Shown here: positions 1 through 4,567 of the stretch, one piece after another
How positions within the stretch are numbered: position 1 is the first letter of the stretch
Layout: every line of letters starts with the position of its first letter
From: an uncultured Lachnospiraceae bacterium
GTDB lineage: Bacteria > Bacillota > Clostridia > Lachnospirales > Lachnospiraceae
Direction of reading: 5' to 3'
DNA length: 5,766 bases
NCBI GenBank assembly: GCA_947177465.1
Contig: CAMWUP010000156.1
Span: 1 to 5,766, forward strand
Program-made: the position numbers and the translations under genes
The notes under the pieces: generated by a model
Seen by the model: only the letters and a program-made list of their open reading frames with translations
Database searches by the model: none
Told to the model about the DNA's origin: nothing

Positions 1-48
1 TGGGTATTCAGTTGCTTCCAAAGAATCATAGTGCTAAATCCTAAAGAC

Positions 49-80
49 GGGGAAACGGCAGAAAGCTGCAGTTTCCCTTT
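49..80 (+). terminator. Candidate intrinsic terminator of an upstream transcript
   Basis: GGGAAAC (50-56) pairs perfectly with GTTTCCC (71-77). Inside it, after one G/A mismatch, GCAG (58-61) pairs with CTGC (66-69) around an AAAG tetraloop. The outer stem is followed by only TTT (78-80), so the T tract is poor and termination may be incomplete. Its place directly before a TTGACA promoter element suggests a boundary between an upstream gene and this operon. An alternative is an operator or RNA hairpin. The stem is certain from the bases; the role is inferred. Confidence 0.5.
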
Positions 81-86
81 CGGAAT

Positions 87-114
87 TTGACAACTCTGAC
101 ACTTGCGGGATACT
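87..114 (+). promoter_or_regulatory. Candidate sigma-A promoter of the operon
   Basis: A perfect TTGACA -35 box (87-92) is followed after 16 bases by GATACT (109-114), which matches four of six positions of TATAAT. It lies about 80 bases upstream of the first start codon and just after the hairpin at 49-80, as expected for the start of a transcription unit. The pentamer TGACA recurs ten bases later (98-102), within the spacer. Other AT-rich -10-like boxes (TATGAT at 121 and 139, TATAAA at 133) lack a well-spaced -35. Confidence 0.45.
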
Positions 115-117
115 CGA

Positions 118-145
118 AAATATGATATGTTTTATAAATATGATA
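118..145 (+). repeat. Direct repeat AAATATGATA, 18-base period
   Basis: AAATATGATA occurs at 118-127 and again at 136-145. The copies are identical and start 18 bases apart. They lie between the promoter candidate and the first gene, so they could bind a regulator as tandem half-sites or simply reflect AT-rich sequence. The repeat is seen; the function is not shown. Confidence 0.4.
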
Positions 146-196
146 AACGGGGTATTTTGTACTAAGTGGTAAGAATCAATGGGGATGGGGTTGTAA

Positions 197-1099
197 ATGG
201 GGAAAAGCAGAACATTGTATATTCTGACAGTTTTATTATTGTTCTTTATCATATTGGAATTTGTCATTATCATTCTACAGAGAAATCAGCTAAAAGAACC
301 AAAAGAAATACAGACAATCTCAGATGTAATCATAAAGGATTTGCGCTATGGGGATAGTTTTAATACGATACCTATAGTAGATGTGGATGGAAACGAAGCG
401 GCACTAAAATATGGGGAGTATAATACTGTTTTATTTTATCTTTCCTCTTCCTGTGCAAGCTGCGGGGATGCGCTGCGCTTTGTGGAAAGGCTGCAGAGTG
501 TCTTTGGTGAGGACAACCTGCAGGTGTTGCTTTTGTGGAGTGATTCCATGCCGGTGTCCTTGATAGAAGAATACGGTATTGCATCAGAAAACTGTTTCAG
601 CATAAACGGCAGCATTGCAATCAATACGCCGACTCCGACAGCGTACCTGCTGGACAGTCAGGGCAGCATTATATACTACAATTCAGATATCAAACTTTGC
701 ATTGAGAAGTTGTATATGCAGGTGGTTGAAGAAGGACCGGAAGAACAGCTTCGGCTCAATGCCAACCGTTATCTGGTGGAATATTTTGGCATCTCGGATT
801 TTGAAAAGCAGCAGATTGTATATTTCTGTATGGAGGGGTGTCCTGATTGTGCCACGGCAGACGATATCCTTACCAATGATGAAAGGACGGATGAGAGAAA
901 CCTGTATTACCTCTATACCTACAATGACATAGAGCCATCTCATGAGAGGGACGAATATGCACTGTTGAAGCTGGTCTATGGCATCGAATGGTATCCCACT
1001 TTTTTGGTTCTGCAGTCGGAGGAGGAATACAGAATTGTGGGCGAGGTTCCGGTGGAAACACTGCTGCAGGAATTAGACAGCCATAAAGAGGAGAAATGA
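197..1099 (+). CDS. Membrane-anchored protein with two thioredoxin-like domains
   Basis: A 300-residue protein probably exchanging or forming disulfides outside the membrane. A short basic N-terminus (MGKSRT) precedes one hydrophobic anchor at about residues 7-27, with no lipobox, so the rest should face outward. The first thioredoxin-like domain (about 45-175) has CASC at 86-89, and its TPT segment (146-148) fits the cis-proline loop. The second domain (about 190-295) has CPDC at 215-218 and YPT at 266-268 as the matching cis-proline loop. Neither CXXC is preceded by the usual Trp. Three further cysteines (133, 168, 211) are present. The ATG at 197 is preceded by GGGG (187-190) as a modest binding site, and an in-frame TAA at 194 excludes longer forms. 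Its TGA stop overlaps an ATG of the next reading frame. Context with a cysteine-rich secreted peptide suggests a dedicated oxidoreductase or isomerase, loosely like BdbA/TlpA proteins. The fold is well supported; the substrate is inferred. Confidence 0.82.
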   Translation: MGKSRTLYILTVLLLFFIILEFVIIILQRNQLKEPKEIQTISDVIIKDLRYGDSFNTIPIVDVDGNEAALKYGEYNTVLFYLSSSCASCGDALRFVERLQSVFGEDNLQVLLLWSDSMPVSLIEEYGIASENCFSINGSIAINTPTPTAYLLDSQGSIIYYNSDIKLCIEKLYMQVVEEGPEEQLRLNANRYLVEYFGISDFEKQQIVYFCMEGCPDCATADDILTNDERTDERNLYYLYTYNDIEPSHERDEYALLKLVYGIEWYPTFLVLQSEEEYRIVGEVPVETLLQELDSHKEEK

Positions 1100-1100
1100 T

Positions 1101-1133
1101 ATGCTGTCTGCAGCAGGAGGGGAGGAAAAATAA
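1101..1133 (+). promoter_or_regulatory. Possible 10-codon leader ORF overlapping the next gene's ribosome binding site
   Basis: ATG at 1101 opens a short frame encoding MLSAAGGEEK that ends with TAA at 1131-1133, one base before the TTG chosen as the lipoprotein start. AGAGGAG (1087-1093) sits seven bases upstream of this ATG, which is good spacing. The GGAGGGGAGG stretch that should start the lipoprotein lies inside the mini-ORF, so translating it could couple or regulate lipoprotein synthesis. The frame is visible; its translation is speculative. Confidence 0.25.
1116..1125 (+). promoter_or_regulatory. Ribosome binding site deciding the TTG start of the lipoprotein
   Basis: GGAGGGGAGG (1116-1125) ends nine bases before TTG at 1135. 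An in-frame ATG exists at 1096, but the nearest purine-rich site (AGAGGAG, ending 1093) is only two bases away, too close to serve it. The TTG start also gives a compact signal peptide that begins with two lysines. Confidence 0.6.
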
Positions 1134-1134
1134 G

Positions 1135-2076
1135 TTGAAGAAGTGTAAGATAATCGTTTTGTGCCTGCTTTCGCTTCTGGGGCTGGCAGCCTGTGGCAAG
1201 GAGCAGGAGAAGGAAACGTTTTTTCTAAAGCCTGATGCGGGTATGCAGGGCGGGTATGATGTGCAGGAGTTGGATTTAGTCGAATTGGAAATCGGAAATC
1301 CGGGCGGTATCTGCATTTACAATGATAGTATCTATATATGTGATTTATCCAACAACTGCATTGTAAAACTGGGAATGGATTTTACCAGAGAGGATTCCTA
1401 TGGTACGCTGGGCATGGAGGAAGGAAATTTTTCAGAACCAAGAGACATTACCTTTGCGGATGGCTGCTTTTACGTGTTGGATGAGGGAAACTGCCGTGTG
1501 CAGAAGTTTACAGCGGAATTTGAGTATTTGGAAATGTATTACCTGCCTTCCCTCAGTTCGCAGTATAGTGACGAATATGTAAGCATTGCTGTTGATGGGG
1601 AAGGCGTGATTTATGTGTCCGTGCTGTCGCCTGACCCGATTGATGCCTATATATATGCCTATGAAGATGATATCTGGGAAAAAATAGGGGATAAAGTGAT
1701 TGGTTACTTATGTGCAGGAGAAGAAAGTATCTATTTTGTAAATACACTTGAAATGAAAATGGAAGAAAAAACCACAGCAATGCAGTCGGGAAAAAATATG
1801 CTGTATGAGCTTGACAAAAAGGGACTTTCACTGCTTGCGCGGATAGAGGATAAGTATGCGCCGACAGCGCTTACCTTCTGGAACGGAAGTCTTTACATGG
1901 TTTCTGCCGGAAATGGTAATGTCAACTGTTTTGACGGAGAAAGCGACAGATTTATAACGCTTTTTGCCCTGCCAAAAGAAGCTTACTCCCTGTATATGCA
2001 TATGGCAATCGATGAGACAGGAAATTTCTATATTGCGGACTGCGGAAACGGCTGCCTGTATTATGGCTCAAAATAG
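1135..2076 (+). CDS. Lipoprotein with NHL-like beta-propeller repeats
   Basis: A 313-residue predicted lipoprotein of the outer membrane face. The N-terminus (MKKCKIIVLCLLSLL) leads to the lipobox LAAC with the lipidated Cys at residue 20. The rest shows recurring NHL-like blades: PGGICIYNDSIYICD (about 56-70), PRDITFADGCFYVLDEGN (102-119), a central VDGEGVIYVSV blade (about 153-163), PTALTFWNGSLYMVSAGN (about 243-260) and MAIDETGNFYIADCGN (about 290-305). This fits a five- or six-bladed propeller, a protein- or ligand-binding scaffold rather than an enzyme. The mature part has about nine further cysteines, unusual for an exported Gram-positive protein, and several fall at the same blade position (NNCIV, GNCRV, NGCLY). 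A longer form from ATG 1096 (326 residues) is possible but less likely. It follows the thioredoxin gene directly. The role is probably binding the secreted peptide or a transporter partner (inference). Lipoprotein and propeller calls are solid; the ligand is unknown. Confidence 0.8.
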   Translation: MKKCKIIVLCLLSLLGLAACGKEQEKETFFLKPDAGMQGGYDVQELDLVELEIGNPGGICIYNDSIYICDLSNNCIVKLGMDFTREDSYGTLGMEEGNFSEPRDITFADGCFYVLDEGNCRVQKFTAEFEYLEMYYLPSLSSQYSDEYVSIAVDGEGVIYVSVLSPDPIDAYIYAYEDDIWEKIGDKVIGYLCAGEESIYFVNTLEMKMEEKTTAMQSGKNMLYELDKKGLSLLARIEDKYAPTALTFWNGSLYMVSAGNGNVNCFDGESDRFITLFALPKEAYSLYMHMAIDETGNFYIADCGNGCLYYGSK

Positions 2077-2181
2077 AAATGTGAGGAAACAGTAAGGATT
2101 TGTAAGATGAAATGCATAAAGTGAATGGCACAATGAAGTTAAGCAGGGAAAAGGAAAGCAAGCGGAGGAAGAAAAACAAGC

Positions 2182-3441
2182 ATGAGATATTCCATAAAGC
2201 GGATTTTACGCAATTTATGTCATAACAGCCTGCTCTATGCCGTGATAGCGGTGCATTTTATGCTGGGTGCAGGGCTTTTTGTCATCTGCATGAATTACCG
2301 GATGACAAGCAGGGAGCTTTTGGAGGAGGCACGGCTGAGGAGTATGGAGGGGCTGATTTCGGTGGAAGAAATAAACGGGGGGAGTGCGGACGCATATAGC
2401 ATTACCTATGACACCTATCTGCGGCTGGAAGAAAATGCCGGGGAAAATTTGGAGATATTGCTTACGGATATATTTCATGCAGGTGTGTTCCTTATCAAAT
2501 CGGAAGAGGATTATATGACACCACAATGGACGGTTCATTTTATGAATGACAGCCTGTTTGCGTACCTATATCAGATGCCCCGCAAGGAAGGGGTGGTGTA
2601 TTTGGGAGAGGAAGCTTATGCAGATTTGGTAACTGTGAGGGAGGCGCTAAAGGAGCCGGAGGCATTCTCAACAATTCTCTTTACGGAGGGGGAGTTTTAC
2701 ATCGAGGGAGATGTGCTGATGGTGGATGGAAAAGTCTACCCTTATGATGTGGTGATGCCAGTAGGGGAAGAGAGTGTTTTACCTTATTTTTTGGATGACC
2801 CTTTAAGGGATTACTATGGATATGATATGGCGGATGCAGTTATTTTTCCCTTGGAGGACGCGTGGATACCAATAAGTCCGAGTGGATTGCCGGTGTATAC
2901 AGGAAGCCTTCTGATGTACTGTTACAAAAACACCGAATACCGGGAGGATTTGATTGCGCAGCAGCTTCGTATAATCAATGAGGCGACGTGCAGCAACGGC
3001 TATTTTACGGCACCTGATGCCTACAAGGAGTTGAAGCAGCAAATGGGTAATTACAGTACGGACATGGACAGGTGGTTGTTTGCGGCAATCAGCGTTATGC
3101 TGCTGGCAGGTGTAGGAAGCATGGGTACCATGTTCCTGCTTCTAAACAAGAGGCGGCATCTGCTTGCGGTCTCTGTTGCCTGCGGCTCTACCATACGCCG
3201 GCTTATGGCGGAAACCATAGTGGAGAATTTTGTAGTGCTGCTTACCGGCGGCATACTGGGCATCCTGATATCCCCTCTGCTGAAGAAGGCGGTCATTTAT
3301 CAGGGCGAGCTTAGAATGAATATGGCGGGAATAGGGATTGTGTGCGCGGCGGCATTTGTATTCAGCGTGGTATCCGTTCTGGCGGGCATGCATGAAATCA
3401 AGGCAGGAAATGTGGCGGCGACGCTGAAGGAGGAAGGGTAG
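2182..3441 (+). CDS. FtsX/MacB-type ABC transporter permease (first subunit)
   Basis: A 419-residue permease with MacB/LolC-like topology. One N-terminal membrane segment (about 17-37) is followed by an extracytoplasmic domain of about 260 residues (38-297) and three C-terminal segments (about 298-320, 349-370 and 382-402). The cytoplasmic loop after the second segment carries the FtsX-family coupling region (NKRRHLLAVSVACGSTIRRL, about 322-341), which contacts the ATPase. Such transporters typically act on substrates outside the membrane through mechanical motion rather than classical pumping. The extracytoplasmic domain has two cysteines near its end (MYCYK and ATCSN) that could form a disulfide. 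GGAGG (2164-2168) lies 13 bases upstream of the ATG. A 105-base gap separates it from the lipoprotein gene, and only three bases separate it from the ATPase gene. It most likely pairs with the second permease at 4568-5716. Family call is firm; the substrate is unknown. Confidence 0.85.
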   Translation: MRYSIKRILRNLCHNSLLYAVIAVHFMLGAGLFVICMNYRMTSRELLEEARLRSMEGLISVEEINGGSADAYSITYDTYLRLEENAGENLEILLTDIFHAGVFLIKSEEDYMTPQWTVHFMNDSLFAYLYQMPRKEGVVYLGEEAYADLVTVREALKEPEAFSTILFTEGEFYIEGDVLMVDGKVYPYDVVMPVGEESVLPYFLDDPLRDYYGYDMADAVIFPLEDAWIPISPSGLPVYTGSLLMYCYKNTEYREDLIAQQLRIINEATCSNGYFTAPDAYKELKQQMGNYSTDMDRWLFAAISVMLLAGVGSMGTMFLLLNKRRHLLAVSVACGSTIRRLMAETIVENFVVLLTGGILGILISPLLKKAVIYQGELRMNMAGIGIVCAAAFVFSVVSVLAGMHEIKAGNVAATLKEEG

Positions 3442-3444
3442 GAT

Positions 3445-4107
3445 ATGTTAATCAGAATGGAGCGGATTGTCAGGGAATACGGAAAAGGAGAGAGCTTGAC
3501 GCGGGCATTAAAGGGCGTATCTCTGCAGATTGAAAAGGGAGAGTTTGTCGCCATAACGGGCGCCTCCGGCTGCGGTAAGAGCACGCTGTTAAACATTATG
3601 GGGGGCATGGACAGGCAGACGGAAGGGGAATATTACTATGAGGATGCCCCTGTGGCGGGGTTAAACGAAAGGGAGCTGTCGAGGTTCCGAAACCGCAACA
3701 TCGGCTTTGTGTTCCAGTCCTTTCATCTGGCAAAGGAGCTGACTGCTGTGGAAAACGTGGCGCTGCCGTTAGGGTATGCCGGTGTTGGCGGCAGGGAGAG
3801 AAAGGCGCGGGCGAAGGCGCTGCTTGACAGGGTGGGGCTTTCGGAAAAATACAAGGCACATCCTACAAAGCTTTCCGGTGGGGAGATGCAGCGGGTGGCA
3901 ATTGCCCGCGCGCTGGCAAACCATCCTCATACCCTTCTGGCGGACGAGCCCACGGGTAATCTGGATTATGAAAACGGCAGGGCGGTTATGCGGCTTTTAC
4001 GGGAGTTGAACGAAGAGGGGACTACCATCATTATGGTGACCCACGACAGAGAGCTTGCGGATTTGGCGGACAGGAAAATTTGCATGGCAGATGGAAACAT
4101 TGTATAA
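3445..4107 (+). CDS. ABC transporter ATPase, LolD/MacB type
   Basis: A 220-residue ATPase subunit that powers the flanking FtsX-type permeases. All motifs are intact: Walker A GASGCGKST (39-47), Q-loop Gln91 in FVFQSF, signature LSGGEMQR (143-150), Walker B LLADEP with catalytic Glu168, D-loop NLD (172-174) and H-loop His200 in VTHD. PTGNLD and the 220-residue length are typical of the LolD/MacB/FtsE group, which partners FtsX-like permeases. AAGGAGG (3427-3433) inside the end of the preceding gene serves as its binding site, 11 bases before ATG, and the genes are three bases apart, so translation is probably coupled. It is the only ATPase in the window for two permeases, which fits a homodimeric ATPase on a permease heterodimer. 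The exact family name (for example YtrE, BceA or SalX type) cannot be settled by eye; the short FtsX permeases argue against BceAB, whose permease has ten membrane segments. Confidence 0.93.
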   Translation: MLIRMERIVREYGKGESLTRALKGVSLQIEKGEFVAITGASGCGKSTLLNIMGGMDRQTEGEYYYEDAPVAGLNERELSRFRNRNIGFVFQSFHLAKELTAVENVALPLGYAGVGGRERKARAKALLDRVGLSEKYKAHPTKLSGGEMQRVAIARALANHPHTLLADEPTGNLDYENGRAVMRLLRELNEEGTTIIMVTHDRELADLADRKICMADGNIV

Positions 4108-4130
4108 AACCTGATGATATTCATTGGGTT

Positions 4131-4150
4131 TTGGCACTGTGATGTGCCAA
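4131..4150 (+). other. Perfect hairpin upstream of the peptide gene
   Basis: TTGGCAC (4131-4137) and GTGCCAA (4144-4150) form a perfect 7-bp stem with a six-base loop. No T tract follows, so it is not a normal terminator. It may be an mRNA stabilising or processing element at the 5' side of the peptide message, or an operator. It lies in the 65-base gap between the ATPase and peptide genes. Confidence 0.45.
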
Positions 4151-4156
4151 TATAAG
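4147..4156 (+). repeat. CCAATATAAG, first copy
   Basis: This 10-mer overlaps the right arm of the hairpin at 4131-4150 and is repeated exactly at 4499-4508, so the two copies bracket the peptide gene in the same orientation, 352 bases apart. It includes a -10-like TATAAG (4151-4156), but the best upstream box, TTGGCA, is only 14 bases away, which is short for a promoter. It could be coincidence. Confidence 0.35.
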
Positions 4157-4172
4157 AAAAGGAGAGAAGAGT

Positions 4173-4454
4173 ATGAAAAAAGGAAGAAATAAATATTGTT
4201 TGGCAGCGGGAGCATTGGTGGCGGCAGGATTGGTGTGGCTTTTGCCAGTGAAGACAGAGGCAGCTCCGTGTTATGATTGGGAATATATTCCAGGAACTGC
4301 CGGCTATGAATGTACTACGTCCATATGTTATAACGGAAGCGACCTTACTAATTTTCATGTAAAAGGATATAGAAGGGAGTGCATAGGAGAGAACGGTCAT
4401 TATTATGAATATAAAACAGTCAAAGAAAATTTAGGCTGCTGTAAGAATCCTTAA
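4173..4454 (+). CDS. Secreted cysteine-rich peptide precursor
   Basis: A 93-residue protein of no family I recognise. It begins MKKGRNK, then a hydrophobic core (about 9-24) and TEA-A at 28-31, a typical Sec signal peptidase I site after Ala30. The mature part would be 63 residues, rich in Tyr and Gly, with six cysteines at 33, 47, 52, 70, 89 and 90, enough for three disulfides; it ends GCCKNP. There is no lipobox, no double-glycine leader and no LPXTG anchor, so it should be released or held by binding. AAGGAG (4159-4164) lies eight bases before ATG, the best ribosome binding site in the window, and hairpins flank the gene, both consistent with strong separate expression. Sitting between an ABC ATPase and a permease, downstream of a double thioredoxin protein, it is the likely effector or signal of the locus: bacteriocin-like, toxin-like or a pheromone (inference). 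The Bacteroidetes NVEALA peptides are an analogy in context only. Confidence 0.8.
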   Translation: MKKGRNKYCLAAGALVAAGLVWLLPVKTEAAPCYDWEYIPGTAGYECTTSICYNGSDLTNFHVKGYRRECIGENGHYYEYKTVKENLGCCKNP

Positions 4455-4465
4455 GTATCCCATGA

Positions 4466-4498
4466 AAAAGGGACTGCCATATCAGTGGCAGCCCTTTT
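4466..4498 (+). terminator. Intrinsic terminator or attenuator after the peptide gene
   Basis: AAAAGGG (4466-4472) and CTGCCA (4474-4479) pair with TGGCAG (4486-4491) and CCCTTTT (4492-4498), giving 13 base pairs with one bulged A (4473) and a six-base loop. Only four Ts end the stem, followed by CC, so termination is probably partial. It begins 11 bases after the peptide stop codon and would limit readthrough into the second permease, raising peptide relative to transporter. Confidence 0.65.
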
Positions 4499-4508
4499 CC
4501 AATATAAG
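4499..4508 (+). repeat. CCAATATAAG, second copy
   Basis: An exact repeat of positions 4147-4156, directly after the terminator hairpin at 4466-4498. Together the copies bracket the peptide gene. Its TATAAG could be a -10 box, but no -35 box lies at the right distance. Confidence 0.35.
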
Positions 4509-4567
4509 TGCGGGAATATAAAACATGGACAGACAAAGAACAGAAGGGAGTGACCTTTATTTTTTTA

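Noticed and set aside
1..44. Possible C-terminal tail of an upstream gene (frame from base 3 ending TAA at 42-44, or from base 2 ending TAG at 29-31)
   Set aside because: A terminator follows, so one is plausible, but about ten residues cannot show which frame is real or what the product is.
34..273. 79-residue open frame on the - strand across the upstream region
   Set aside because: It overlaps the terminator hairpin, the promoter candidate and the start of the thioredoxin gene, has no recognisable domain, and runs against the operon.
870..1316. 148-residue open frame on the - strand
   Set aside because: It is antisense to two well-supported genes, is very Pro/His/Ser/Cys-rich as expected of shadow translation, and shows no domain.
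2077..2181. Small gene or terminator in the gap between the lipoprotein and first permease
   Set aside because: Only very short frames such as ATG 2108 (five codons) are present, with no stable hairpin or clear promoter; it holds only the permease ribosome binding site.
3966..4400. 144-residue open frame on the - strand covering the peptide gene
   Set aside because: It lies opposite the ATPase end and the peptide gene, which has a signal peptide and a strong ribosome binding site on the + strand. No family features are visible.
4173..4454. Lanthipeptide, double-glycine bacteriocin or direct NVEALA family member
   Set aside because: There is a Sec-type signal ending in TEA-A, no double-glycine leader, no modification enzyme in the window and no NVEALA motif. 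Only the gene context resembles those systems.
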